From the NCBI GenBank assembly GCA_002633005.1, contig NMRA01000095.1, positions 249,881-313,880 of the forward strand: a stretch of 64,000 nucleotides of DNA. Reading direction: 5' to 3'. The stretch comes from Phoronis australis (lineage: Eukaryota > Phoronida > Phoronidae). This document shows, one piece after another, positions 1 to 11,934 of this stretch (position 1 is its first letter; every line of letters starts with the position of its first letter). Made by a program: the position numbers and the translations under genes. Below the pieces are notes generated by a model. That model made no database searches. It saw only the letters and a list, made by a program, of their open reading frames with translations, and was not told the DNA's origin.

Positions 1-604
1 TTTATATTCTCATTGTCTCCAAGAAAGATATAAGTGCCAAATCAATGCTCTTTATGTTCAAATTCTGTGTCAAACATTACATCACGCAATAATTGATAGT
101 TTTTGAGCATTCACAATAATATTAAGAAACTTTGAAAATAAAAGACAACACATTACAAAAAATATTTTTGTTCAATAGTGGTGAAACCCAATCAAAGAGA
201 AAATTTTTGAAGGACCTTGAACTATAGTAATTACAAAATATACAGTTCTGGCAAAATTGTATGTTAGTGCAAATACTATATTACTACCAGTGTTAGCGTA
301 TTCTGTATTTATTTATAACTAGCATTTAACACTGTACGTCAGTATATTGTATTATAACCAGCAATCTTAAAAACATTAATTTGGCAATTTTCAACCTACT
401 TCATATTCACACTAACACTAAATGCAGTATTAATCTAACTAATTTGACCAAGAAATCACTGAGATAAGGAATTAGTGTGCAAGTTCCACTTTAAGTGACT
501 GTGTAATGAACCGAATCATACAGTTATCTACATGATAGTCAGGACAAATTGTCACATGATACTTCTGTCACGAATGCGAAAAGTGCCGTTTACACTACAA
601 AAGT
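1..604. other. AT-rich sequence with no recognised gene
   Basis: I see no exon with believable splice sites, no long open frame and no clear repeat. It may be intron or 3' flank of the minus-strand gene whose exon lies at 1138-1263, but nothing in the sequence proves that. Confidence 0.4.
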
Positions 605-711
605 TGACACGGATCAGCTGACACGGATCAGCTGACACGGATCAGCTGACACGGATCAGCTGACACGGATCAGCTGACACGGATCAGCTGACACGGATCA
701 GCTGACACGGA
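605..711. repeat. 14-bp minisatellite containing E-box palindromes
   Basis: The unit TGACACGGATCAGC is repeated seven times without change, followed by nine bases of an eighth copy. Each junction creates the palindrome TCAGCTGA, so a CAGCTG E-box core recurs every 14 bp. The perfect identity suggests recent expansion. Related words (TTGACAC, GATCAACTTG) occur again around 1030-1085, so the array may sit inside a larger repetitive element spanning roughly 585-1100. Confidence 0.95.
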
Positions 712-993
712 ACAAGTATGTGTGTAAACGAGACTGAAATGGAGCAAATTGACACGGCGGTGACAACATTTGCCACCCGTTTGTGAGGTAGAGCAATTTG
801 CCCTAAACATCTTGCTCCATGTCAATTATGTGTCTAAATGTGAAAGTGGGGCAAGGCGGAAAGGATCATCTCTACTGCGCTTGTGCAATGACCTAAATAC
901 AGATTCTGGGTCTCTTCAAATCCCGTCATTTGTAAACCTGTGCATGTGTGATCCACTCCCCCACCTACAATTTCCTTCTTGCTTCAGTCAGTG

Positions 994-1021
994 AGTTGTG
1001 TGTGTGTGTGTGTGTGTGTGT
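994..1021. repeat. (GT)n microsatellite
   Basis: An uninterrupted run of GT dinucleotides lies near the right end of the repetitive block that also holds the 14-bp minisatellite. Confidence 0.9.
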
Positions 1022-1137
1022 AAACGGACGCTTGACACCGATCAACTTGCTAAGTGTCAGTTGTCCCGGGCCAAAAGTTGATGTCTAAATGGGACTCAAA
1101 TCAATGTATAGGCTACTACATTGGGTTTCCACCTTAC

Positions 1138-1263
1138 CTGTGCCAACAGATAGAGTGCAGAGTCTTCCCAGAATGATGTCATGGCAACCAATGTCTTACA
1201 GTTAGTTCCATACATCTTGTGATGAGCTTCCACTGTCTCGTTCAGCATAAACTCAAAGTGACT
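1138..1263 (-). CDS. Internal exon of an unrecognised gene
   Basis: On the minus strand a canonical acceptor (TCTCTCACCAG) precedes an open stretch of exactly 42 codons that ends at a strong donor (CACAG|GTAAGGT). The exon is therefore phase 0 at both ends. The peptide starts SHFEFMLNETVEAHHKMYG, continues through TNCKTLVAMTSFWEDSALY and ends in LLAQ. Its amphipathic, helix-like composition with several Trp, His and Glu residues looks like real coding sequence. I do not recognise the family. No neighbouring exons could be assigned with confidence; the rest of the gene may lie before position 1, with upstream exons at higher coordinates that I could not find. Confidence 0.6.
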
Positions 1264-3690
1264 CTGGTGAGAGAAAATGGAAATTGTCACAGAAAAGTTG
1301 CTCTATAGGAGTCATACTTTGTTCTCAAGCATACTTTGGATTCTTGTTATCACAATAAGAGGTTTCCAAGTTGATGGACAGTTTATTTTTGCTAAAAATT
1401 AGCAAAATTTTGGAGGACAAAACTTAGGACTTTTACTTTTTAGTAATTCAGCGGACTCTCAATTTCTGTCCCGTTTTCATCATATATTTGGCAAAGCTAG
1501 ACAAACTCAAAGTGTAATCAGGTCACAAACTGAAGTCACTTCGAATAAATCATATTTGTGGTGAAAATTTGGCAACTAACCAAATAAATAAATTCCACTC
1601 ATTGCAAAATTCACCTAATTCGGTAATGCTAACTTGCTCAAAACTGAGCACTAGAGCTGTTTAGCAAATTTTGAGAAGTAGTTTTTTAATGGAAAACAGT
1701 CAACATACAATTTTAACACTGTGAGAGCCCAAACATCCTTTGTTTGATCCAATTTCAGGTTTTGTTGTGCAGTGCAGGATGAATCGCAACTTCTTCCATT
1801 CACACAAATTTGAAATTTTTTTCGGAAATAGTTTGAAGATCTCACTGTACAAGACTCTGATGGACTCAGTGAAGAGGACAGAGAATTTATAACCAAGCTG
1901 CATTAACCACATACATGAATGCAGAACAGTCTAGACCAACTACATATATGTGGTACGTCATTAGGCCACTGCTATATACATGTACATGTATATCATATGC
2001 TACAACAGCACATTATTAAACAAAATAATATGGCAAGGGCTTGGAAATGACATGGCCATACATAGTCATAATATGGTTTAATAATCAATGAGCAACCACT
2101 TCCACTTTCTCAGTTAAGTGGCTATACTGAGAAACTCTGAGTGAGAAATAAGAACTTCAAGGTTAAACAGCATGTTTTCATAATCCTTAAATTACTAATC
2201 AAACAAGAATAGCATGTTGTATGTTTGACAACAGTCTAGTACTACATGTCAACTGACAACAGTTTCTACTTAAATAGGTTGCTAAGAAATAGGCTTGAAG
2301 ATATTTGACAAGGCAATGATCTTTGACAGAAAGTCACACACATCAAATGACATGACTGTACTTATTAGAAATATTTCCAACCTTATGCTTAACTGCTTGG
2401 TGAAGATGTGAATTCAACATCAAATATAAATCATTTGGCATGAAGCAGTTACCATGATAAGAATCAATTGTTTATCACAAAATTCAAGTAGACTTTTTAA
2501 AAATTGTGGAGGCGATGTTTTATTAAAAGTTTTGGATTTCTATTAGCCTGAGGTTTTCGCATCATTTTCTGAAATGAACCAATGGATTCTTTTTGTTGTA
2601 ATAGTTAGTTTACATTCTTAAGGCAAGAGAAGTCAGACTATTTTACACCACAAAATTCACCTTAGAAAGTAACCAGGCACAGTGTCAAACCATCACTTCA
2701 GTCCATAAACCATACTAAATATAAACATCTCATTTAAGACTCCGAGCCCCAGCTGCAGATTCTCAGGCAAATATTAAGTTCAAAACACAAGTCATTGGGC
2801 ACAGCACATTGTTTACAACTGAACAATACAAACACTTTAATTTTACACAAACTAAATATTTATACAGAAATCAAATGTATGACCATTACAGGAATTTTAG
2901 ATGCAACACTGAAAATACATTAATTCTCCAAAGAAGTCCCGGAAATCATTTGGAGAATTCTGAAAAATAGGCCGGACTACTATTTCAGGTCATTTACAGC
3001 CCACCATCATTTACACATTCTCAGCTGTTGTCTGCCATATAAGGTCAAAAAACAAAATGTCAAGTGACCTTGCCCTTGTTTACCATTATCTTTCAGTTCA
3101 TTTTGGATGACCGTGTCATAATATACCAGGACAATGTTGTGTTTAGGGACTACTTCACTGTTTATGATCAAGAAATATGTGAAAAATGCTTCAAAGTTTT
3201 TTCAAGTACTCTATTTATTAATTCACCTCCTTTGTTGCTGATATCTTTCCTTCTCATTCAATCTGCTCACTGAAGTAAATATAAAGACTGTCACTCACTA
3301 GAATACTTCCCTTGCCAAAGACCACTACCACTAAATACATATGTTTGACTCATTAGCAAGTTGAAAGAACGAGTAATGAGGTAGAACTGCTTGTAAACAC
3401 CAGATGAGCAGCAAATACTGACAAACTAAACAGCAACAGACTGTTTTTTTTTTGGTAGTTCGCAGAAATAGCAATTTTCAGAAATATAAAATAAAATTTA
3501 ATGCATTGCACAGTGTTCACCAGATACCATAATTATGAAAACACATCCACTGTGTAAATACATTGATTGTGAACTTCCTGGTAGGTTATCTTTGGAACAG
3601 CAACTTTTGCCAGGAAATGATCAGGGCAGAGAGTTTGACATGAGACTTATAAACAGCAGGAGGCCTCAATGAACATGACCCTTGACCTTC
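1264..3690. other. Non-coding stretch, no recognised gene
   Basis: AT-rich sequence between the minus-strand exon and the GPCR promoter. It has small ATGTACAT-type palindromes near 1975-1995 and an A/T-rich open frame near 3064-3273 without a good donor site. I could support nothing else. Confidence 0.4.
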
Positions 3691-3698
3691 AAGTGAGG

Positions 3699-3706
3699 TA
3701 TATAAG
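3699..3706 (+). promoter_or_regulatory. TATA-box-like element upstream of the GPCR gene
   Basis: TATATAAG lies about 32 bp before the first in-frame ATG (3738), which would put transcription start almost at the ATG. A competing reading is that the sequence TTGCCTACAG just before the ATG is a splice acceptor following a 5' untranslated exon. The sequence cannot decide between them. Confidence 0.4.
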
Positions 3707-3737
3707 TTGGTAGACTAGATAACCTTGCCTACAGTTC

Positions 3738-6700
3738 ATGTGGAAACAACAGAAAATGGATGGAATTTTAAATATAACATTCAATGAGTATGATGGCATA
3801 GAGAAACTTGGAAATGATACATCAGACTCATTTGAACTTGAAGAGAAAGGATTATGGATGTCTGTGTTTTACCCAATTTTACTCACTATCTTGATAATAG
3901 TGACACTCACAGGTAAGTAATAATCAGATGACTGATTTAAATTACATTTGGTTCTGTGGTAAAGATCAACTGATTCAGAGCAATTTGCTCAAGGCATTCC
4001 ATGATGTACTTAGAATAAGTCTAATAGTGCAACCCCATAGCTGGGCAGTCATGTACAAGACGATTAACTTCATTGTAATTTGTTTATTCATTCATTTACC
4101 AACACAAACCATTAGTTCAAAACATGCACCTGGATCTCTAGATCCATCCTGCCTGTACTGTATACCTACATGTATCAATATGAAGAACACATAAGTAAAA
4201 AATCAACCTCAATTTGAATTGGATAGTCAAATAGTGATTATGTAATATTTAGTGTCAGTATCAAAAAATCCACTAAAGAAATAAGATTAAGAGTGGTTCT
4301 TCAGCCTTAAGGTTATTGAGAGTTGGTGAGATTATGCATATTACGTAATACATTAGGTACAGCAAACTGTAAATACCAGTTCATGGACAAAATGCAGACT
4401 GTGGCAATTTTAAAGTAACACTGTTGCAATCACAACTCGGAAATGACTTTTTGCAAATGTTCAGACCAGCTACTGCATCGATCTAATGAACTGCACCCAA
4501 AATAACGTTAGGTTTTTTAAAGTATTTTACCTTTGCATTAGGCACAGCTGTTCAAAATGTGATTGATAAATTACTACAAACACAGAAGTAGCACAAATAA
4601 AAAGATAAGTTAAAATACAACACCAGACTTTTGACATTTCTGGCTGAGCATTTAACATTTAAAATACCACAAGAAATGCTGTCCTGTCAATCACTGTTTT
4701 TTATGAACATTCTTTTAGCCAAATTTTGCTTAATTAAGAGGGGTGTTTTGACAATCTAATATTTTTCCTTCACTTAAGCCTACTCTAAATTATCCATTCA
4801 TTTCAAAACATAATTTTGACTACCACAACTTTCCAATTATATGCTGATGCTGACAAGTTACAGTTCTTGGAAAACAAAAAACTTGACCAGAGTGACATTA
4901 ATTTTGGGTCCACAATGCCTTCAAAATTGCAACTAACACAACAACAACAAAGTTCTCAACAGGCTAATAATTACCTCATCATACTTTTGAGTGATGCATA
5001 TATATCTAATTACAGGTCTAACTTTTAATAATCGCCACGTGAAGATACTTGACAGATTTAAATTTCTGTGAACTTTCACATAATGTTGCACGCATATGCA
5101 AAAATCCAACAGACTTTTGTGAAGATCTGACACAAGAACTACGGTTTGCGATACAGAGTCCGCCAATAAAGGCTCATTCACACTACAGAAAAAAATCCTG
5201 GTCTCCAGAATTTCGGTCACTTTAATCCATCGATTTTCGCATTAATTGCCGTAATTCTCACATTTGGATAGTGCGCTTTTTGGAAATCTAATAACAATGT
5301 TTATTTACACATACTTTAAACTACCACCGGTGTAATGTAGTGGCTGATGATCCAATCTATAGTTATCGATGTGCATACATGTATATTTCACATTTTCTTA
5401 GCAGTAATCACGCACTCAAAATATTTGCCACACTTGATCACTGTTTTGCTATGCAAATTTCGCGTCAGTAATCACCACCATGTCACAATTGGTACTTGGA
5501 TTAACAGCCACTGAACAAGCACCGGTGATAGGACCGTTGTGTTATCAAGTCAGATCCCGCATCTACAGGTTCCAAATTTTTCTCCGGAACCTGCGACCCA
5601 CTTACGTTCCTTTTGGCGCCCCAATCTTCGCTATGCCATTTTTATAAACGGCACCAGAACCTGCCACAAAACAATGTTGTTCAGTGTCAAGTTAAAACAC
5701 ACCCTGTGAAAACTGATCAAGAATTCTTGTCCTAGTTTGTCATTCAGCATGTTAAACATACCTCTATAACTCCGTACTGAGATTCTATTTCGCTAGCCTA
5801 TTTTATATTCAAAATGTTCGTGTCTCCCGCAAAAAAGTTAAGAATTTTGATACCACTAAAAATAGAGTGTAAATCTTACTCAAAGTTCCTTCGTTTCCAC
5901 CCGTCCCCAGTCCCTTCCATGGATTGTTTGATGCCTTCTGGTGTGTGACTTGTAAAATGAAACTTGGGTCCGTAGCTGAGATCTTAATCCATAAATTACG
6001 CAAATAAGAAAATAATTTATAACGGGCGGACTGCTGGATTTTAGCTAGGTCCTAGCATAGGTCCTAGCATTACTGAACACATGCCTAGATTACTTATACG
6101 TGTACTGCAATCGTGTCGCCCCTGTTTGGTTTGCGAACAGTTTATCGTAAAGATGATGAGCACCAATGGAATAATCAGTCAAGGCATGTTACACAACAAA
6201 TAAATCATATTTTCTATCAAAAAGTTTGGTAACAAGAGTGTGTTCAGAGTCAGTAACAATGCTGTTTATGGTTTTGGTGACATAGTGTGAAGTTCTGTCA
6301 GCAATAATGATCACAAATCTGCACAGTTGTTCAAATGGTCTAAAACTGGAAATTGAAATGTCGGCATCCGTCCGCATAAATTCTAAGATTTTGGACCGGC
6401 ACTGGCCAATAAGCCGCCCTTCTCATATTTCTCGAACTTCGGAAGGTAAATATTGCCCATTTCTAAAATTTAGGAGAGTTTCAATGTAAATATTTTTTCA
6501 GTGTTTGATAATTTTACCTGTATTATGACACGTGCAATTTGACCCCGAAACAAGTAGGCAATTACATTGCCCTGAATGCCGCAGGCATACAGGGGAAATA
6601 GTACATCCTCATAAAAATTTACTCACCTATAATACAGCTAATAAAACGAATGAAACATGTATATGATTGTGCTAATAAAGTTATAATTAACACAACCTTC

Positions 6701-9700
6701 ACTCTAGATACAATTTAGTCCACATAACTTGAACATATCCATGAAAAATCCAAACACGGTTCGCTAGAGTTTGGCTCTCACCGTACCATTTTGAAGAAGT
6801 TAAGTAAAATCATGCCCGTTGATGAACAAAAAATCCAAGGGACAAAAATCCAACAAATTTCACCTGATATCTTCCCATGCTATTTTGCAAGTGTCATGCA
6901 CCACGTCACGTGTTTCGTTTAGTCTCACGCTGGCCTTTGCCTTCCATCACATGACTTGATTGAAATATTTTTTGGTTATAGCATGCACGGTGAAAAAGTT
7001 GATGGTGACCAAAAAGTGATGTTGAGTTCTTCCCCAAAGTCACCTTAATTGTCATAGCTATGCTTCATCGAAGACATGTATAAGCAGAAAGGATCACCCT
7101 TTGAGTGTGCAATGAATTTTTGACGTGGTGAAAACTCTTAATCAATGAGCCAATTTCGCCTACTGCCCAATTAAAATTCACGGAACGAAATTAATACAGA
7201 AAGCGATGGGAAGTATTGCAGCCCCTAACTGGCTAACCGAGGGGCTATGCGTTGCCTACGAACACCAGGCACAATTTGCCCAAGTATTGTCATTTTAAAA
7301 AAAGAATGTTTTTGTATAAGTCTAGTGTTACGATGGGTCAGAGATCGTTGAGGACATTTAAATACATTTTTAGTAATTTTGTCGTTAATAAGGTCGAACT
7401 CAGCCAACCAACCGACAAACGACACCTTTACACGTCCCTCCACACTCTCCGTGCTGATCCAAGCCGGAGTACATTCCCCATTTTCATCCACGGCTTGGTA
7501 GTTAAACATTTTTGACATAGCAAAACAAAATTGCTCCAAGTCTTTGCATAACAATGACGGGTTATGCCATGTAAATGAGCCCTATGGTACAGTTCGCTAC
7601 AGCGCACACTAAGGATGAAACAGAGACGCGGAATGCATGGTTATACATGAATATTATCAAAATTGTATTCTGTAACCACATTATTTACACCAGTAAAATT
7701 TATTTTGTAATGAATCAGGTAACAAAGCATTCACAGCACAAGGCCACGCATTAATCTTCAAGGGAATACCCAGTAAAGTGATTAAGTTTGCTTTTCACAC
7801 TGACATTTTGTTTAATTCTGGGTCAATTTTCCTTTAAAAGGATAAATCTTTAATTTTCATGAAGGATTTGATTATGGTGGTGTCCAAACTGCCATTGGTA
7901 TGAAAACCAAGGTAAGCAATCAATGGGAGGCAATACGATAATTAGATATGGATCTTTGCCGTAGGCTAAACAATATTGCGGTCAGGGACTTCCTAATTTA
8001 TGTCCATAAGACTATTTGTTGGAAACACTGGGGACAGTGCCCACTTTTCTCAGGCCTAGCACATAAATGTGACTCAAGTAAACCTTCGAAAGCAGACTGG
8101 ATGAAATAATTTTAAATTCTACCTGTCTTTCACACACAGGTAATGGACTGATTCTGATCTCGTTTATGTTGGAGCCAACCCTGAGGAGATTGGATAATGC
8201 TTTTATCATCAGCCTGGCTATAGCTGACTTTATGGTCGGCTTTGTTGTCATGCCAATGTATGCAGTGTGGGAGGTGACTGGAATCTGGCATTTCTTGGAA
8301 ACTGGCTGCATCCTATGGCAGGTAACTACTCCATTACAACAGAACTGTGCCCTTTTGTAATGCACTGGAGGGAAAATTCTTAAATTTCCAACTTTAAAGA
8401 ATTACAGATTGGTTTAAAGTTGAAGGTGTTCAAACTGAGGAACATTTTAAGAAATAGTCAAGCAGATCGCATTTCACTCATGTGAATAAAATTCAATTTT
8501 TTGATGTTTAGGAGAACGTGTGGTAACCCAATGGCTACACAACCAAAACTATGCACTATAATTTTCAAAAAGTTTGGCGTGCTGTCTCAGATTAAGATAC
8601 TTTGACCATGAAACTGTACTGTTTGATTGCAATGAAACATGTTTTTATAATAATGTGAAATTGAACTGAATACTTGATGAAGTAATCCTTAAACCAGGAA
8701 GAGATAACCATCTGCTTAAACTAATAAAATAAAAATGAGAATTTCACACATTTTTAAAAAGCTTCAGAGCATCAGTTACGAAATGTGACTGAATTGAAAA
8801 AAATCTTTCATTGTCAGTTAGCACTTTCAAAATATTGCATACTGTAGCTGTCACTGTTTCCAGATCGCTGACTGTGTGTCAAGTACCGCCTCGTTTTGGA
8901 CATTGTTGGCCATGTCTATCGACCGCTATATCACCGTCAGGCAACCATTCGACAAGTTCACAGAAGGACGACGCAAACGAGTGGTGATCTTCATAACACT
9001 GGTAGGTCTCGTGCGGTAATTGTATACAGCATTCATGGATGAGTATCTCAACTGACTGTCATGAACAGAACAAACAAGCATGACACATATAAATGAAAAT
9101 AGTGTGAAAAAGGGTTTCGTAAGTTTAAACAACAGATTGAAAAGTAAATTAGTTATTGAAAAGATGCATCACTGGGTTGAATCAAAATATGGAAATTCAC
9201 GGAGATTAAATAGTCAACGAAAGACATCAAAAACGTAATAGTCAATGGTCTCCTTCCAGGTCTGGCTGCTGCCCATATTATACTGGGTGCCAAGTCTGGT
9301 GGCCATACCCTTTTTGCACGGTCAAGATTTAGTGACAAACTGCGAATCCTCAACAAAAGAGTTCACGCTAGTGACATCCATCTTGATCTACTGCCTGCCA
9401 ACAGTCCTTATGGTAATATTTTACACGCTGATTATCTATGAAGTAAGGAAGGTCAAGTTCTCACCTAACTCTGCTGTGAACGAGGACAACGCGCCATGTG
9501 GAAGCCCAGGTTTGGCCAATAAAGTGGAAAAATGCACAGAATTTAAAAAACCTGTTGTGTTGACTGGCATCTCTGAACTGTCCCACTCCGACTGTTCAAG
9601 ATCATTATCTTCAGAAACGACGACATCAAATCTGTTTTCAAGCTCCGCCCCAAACAGCCCATCATCCAATGGCAAGCTGTCAAACTATGCAGAAGAAATG

Positions 9701-10003
9701 CAGAAAAAACGCATGCAACAAGAAATGAAACAGCGTCAGAAAATGCAGCGCCACACGGTGCGTATGCTAGGAACTATCATAGCTTGTTTCTTATTTTGTT
9801 GGTTGTTGTGGGACATTAACTGGCCGCTGGCCTGGTTAATGCCAGAGTTGGCCATACCAGTAGCTCTGCATCACGTGTCCTGCTGGCTGGCATATGGGAA
9901 CTCAGCCATCAACCCCTTTGTGTACTGTTTTAGCAACCCCATCTTTTGGAAGGCTATCAAGAAAGTTTTGTTGTGCAAAGGGACATGCTTCTGCAGAAAC
10001 TAA
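3738..10003 (+). CDS. Aminergic-type class A GPCR (histamine H1/muscarinic-like), four coding exons
   Basis: A seven-transmembrane receptor of 412 aa, expected at the plasma membrane. Coding exons are 3738-3912, 8140-8321, 8864-9001 and 9260-10003; all junctions are GT..AG and the phases (1, 0, 0) fit. N-glycosylation sites are at N12 and N26. TM1 carries the GN motif (59-60), TM2 has Asp88 (2.50), and Cys115 (3.25) can pair with a Cys in extracellular loop 2. TM3 has Asp122 (3.32), the amine-binding Asp, followed by the H1/muscarinic-like pattern VSSTAS, then DRY at 139-141. Thr sits at 5.42, as in H1, but H1's Asn5.46 is replaced by Ile. Loop 3 is long and Ser-rich; TM7 has W374 and Y377 (aminergic signature) and NPFVY at 383-387. 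TM6 reads FLFCWLLW, so the conserved Pro6.50 is Leu. The C-tail is short with four Cys, possibly palmitoylated. Translation could instead start at Met7 (3756). The ligand is not known. Confidence 0.88.
6035..6078. mobile_element. Solo end of a GTTCAGTA-type MITE
   Basis: TTAGCTAGGTCCTAGCATAG followed by GTCCTAGCATTACTGAAC is the reverse complement, with a few changes, of the left end of the element at 32841-32979. I did not find the partner end nearby, so this is probably a truncated copy. Confidence 0.5.
7225..7554 (-). CDS. Hypothetical ORF with a Tudor/chromo-barrel-like stretch, nested in the GPCR intron
   Basis: A 109-codon frame on the strand opposite the GPCR gene. A TAA lies four codons upstream of the ATG. 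Residues about 17-55 read YQAVDENGECTPAWI...VEGRVKVSFVGWLAEFD, which resembles the barrel strands of Tudor/MBT-like domains (typical pattern: a short strand, G-[EK]-x-x-P-A, then V-x-F-x-G-W-x-x-[EK]-[FY]-D). The aromatic residue that usually follows the last Asp is absent, and the C-terminal half (from about residue 56) looks like unrelated sequence, so this may be a decayed exon or transposon fragment. A second in-frame Met at residue 13 is possible. No promoter or splice site is obvious. Confidence 0.3.
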   Translation of the reverse strand: MLCKDLEQFCFAMSKMFNYQAVDENGECTPAWISTESVEGRVKVSFVGWLAEFDLINDKITKNVFKCPQRSLTHRNTRLIQKHSFFKMTILGQIVPGVRRQRIAPRLAS

Positions 10004-10009
10004 TTCATA

Positions 10010-10015
10010 AATAAA
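10010..10015 (+). terminator. Polyadenylation signal of the GPCR gene
   Basis: AATAAA begins seven bases after the stop codon (10001-10003). If used, the 3' untranslated region is very short. Further AT-rich signals may exist downstream. Confidence 0.4.
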
Positions 10016-11465
10016 ATGTTGCAAAAAGAAAGATTTCACACTGTATATTTGGGATGAGGGTTGACTTCAGATAAAAGATACTGCAGCAGAGACTACATCA
10101 AATATTCTCAATTACTCGCTACATTTTTAATATGTGACAATTTTACCGATGCAGGAACAAAATGGCCTAGGTAATATCAGACATGATTGTAGTAGCCAGT
10201 ACATGAAATCTGATTTAGAAAAGCCTTGCATGCATTAAAGGTGATAAATACCATCTTCTTCATGTCACAGTACAGCTAAGTGTTATTTGTTCAGATGCGT
10301 TGTTTAAAGCCACAGTGTGGATTGGCCAGTACCAGTGCGGTGCTTGAATGCATGTTTCAATGTAATTTCCCAGTCATATGTTGTAACACATAAATCTCAA
10401 ACTGGTTTTTGGCTCCAAGCTCTAGATTTTAAAATACATAGGTGGGCTCAAACCTTTATTTTTCTGTAATTAAAGTTATAGTGTCCAGGTTATAGGGGAA
10501 CTACCATGCATCTTAGGTACAAAATCTCATTTATGTAGCCAATGTTTAATGTGTTGTACATACTAGTAAGGCCTTTGGCCCATTATCATGTAGAAAGAAT
10601 TGAAGCAATACATTATTACAACTTATGTAATATCTAGATTACCTCTGCTGTTACCAGCTGCTTACATATAGTTACATGGCACTAGGTTTGCATTTCCTAA
10701 CTTGGGATTAAAATTGTCTCAGCAAGCATTGTATCTGTTGTGTTGTGCCGAAATAGTTAATATGTACTAATTTCAAAAACACGTGACCAAAAACAAATGC
10801 CGTAACCCATGGGGGCTATAACAGACTGAAAATATTTTAGATTCAAAGTGTGATTGCGTTCTCTTCAAGACCAACATATAGCCCCAAGCAGAAACAACAG
10901 ATAAAATAATAGTGTAATGTTGCAGAAATGAAAGATGTTTTGTTAAAGAAAACAACAATGATTTTAAGACTAGACATGTTTCGGTGTCATTTATTCAACA
11001 CCATCTTCAAATAAAGTGAAAATACAGTGGCCACCTAGCTAGGCCCAGCAAGAAGTCATGAAGCACAGATACAGTCAGTTACAGGGAATTAGTTTGCAAA
11101 ACATAATACATTAGCATCCATGTTGTTCAACTAGTGTAACTAACTCTCTTAAATTTCAGTAACTGTTGAAATTTATGAATCATAGAGGTTGAGGTAAAGC
11201 TTCTCAAAGACACCAAATTGCAATGAAAAATTGGGTATTAATGTTGTATGCATCTCCAATAAATGCCAGGTATCAAAATATGTGGGAAAATACATTATAG
11301 AGGCCTGTTTCTTCAAGCATAGTTTGTACGAATGATTTATAAATGACATTTACCAGACAAGTCTAGTAGTGGGGATAATTCAATAAATGACATCATAGAC
11401 ATTCTTTGACATGCTCAGGGCCAATGCATCATTGAAAGTTTTGGTGTAAATGTTTGCGTCTTAAA
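10016..11465. other. Intergenic sequence between the GPCR and FANCE genes, left part
   Basis: AT-rich with no supported exon; the open frames here are short and of non-coding composition. Confidence 0.4.
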
Positions 11466-11934
11466 CAGGGCTTGGAATGACCAATGACCGAAAAAGCGGA
11501 AATTTTTACGGACCAAAACATGCGCGCACTCAGCCTTGAAATAGTCGATGTGTCGACCTTTTGTCGACAAAAAAAAAACAAAAAAAGCGGTACCACCTCC
11601 AGAAGCGTGCATCTGCGTCATTTTAGCTCGTCTGTCCACTCCCACCTCCACACACTTTTGGCTGCAAAGTCGTAATATTTGTCACCGTGGTTTACAATCA
11701 CACGAGACGCATTTGAAGAAATAAACCACGCTATCCCAGATGCCCCGGCAATGTTGACAATTTACGTTCCTCCGAAACATAAAGAGCCACTTCCCTTTTC
11801 CAGGTGAAAGTCGTCGGCAACGCCGCGGTAAGAAAGAAATTTGCAGCGGAAAAAGCGGAAATATAATAAAATACGCGGACAGAATATTTGAAAAAAGCGG
11901 AAATCCGCGTTTCCGCGGAAAATTCCAAGCCTTG
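11466..11934. mobile_element. Non-autonomous inverted-repeat element, possibly hAT-like
   Basis: The ends are CAGGGCTTGGAAT and ATTCCAAGCCTTG, which form a 13-bp terminal inverted repeat with one mismatch. A CAGGG start is common in hAT elements. The interior repeats the motif AAAGCGGAAAT three times and has no transposase frame. No clear 8-bp target duplication is visible at the flanks, so the family assignment is tentative. Confidence 0.5.

Larger units (their letters stand above)
3913..8139 (+). other. Intron 1 of the GPCR gene (4.2 kb)
   Basis: Opens GTAAGT and closes CACACACAG. It holds a small perfect 8-bp inverted repeat (CAGGTTCC, then GGAACCTG; 5566-5593), one end of the GTTCAGTA-type inverted-repeat family (to 6078) and a minus-strand open frame at 7225-7554 described separately. 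The remainder is AT-rich with nothing I can assign. Confidence 0.7.

Noticed and set aside
605-711. Regular short repeats as a possible CRISPR array
   Set aside because: Head-to-tail 14-bp units without spacers, in an animal genome.
1833-1906. Plus-strand terminal exon reading EDLTVQDSDGLSEEDREFI
   Set aside because: Acidic and coding-like, after an AATAG acceptor-like site, but only 24 codons and without any upstream partner exon on that strand.
3064-3273. Possible exon FILDDRVIIYQDNVVFRDYF after a TTTCAG site
   Set aside because: The acceptor is good, but no adequate donor follows and no family is recognised.
4933-5220. 95-codon minus-strand frame in GPCR intron 1
   Set aside because: No domain, AT-rich composition, and no pair of splice sites that fits.
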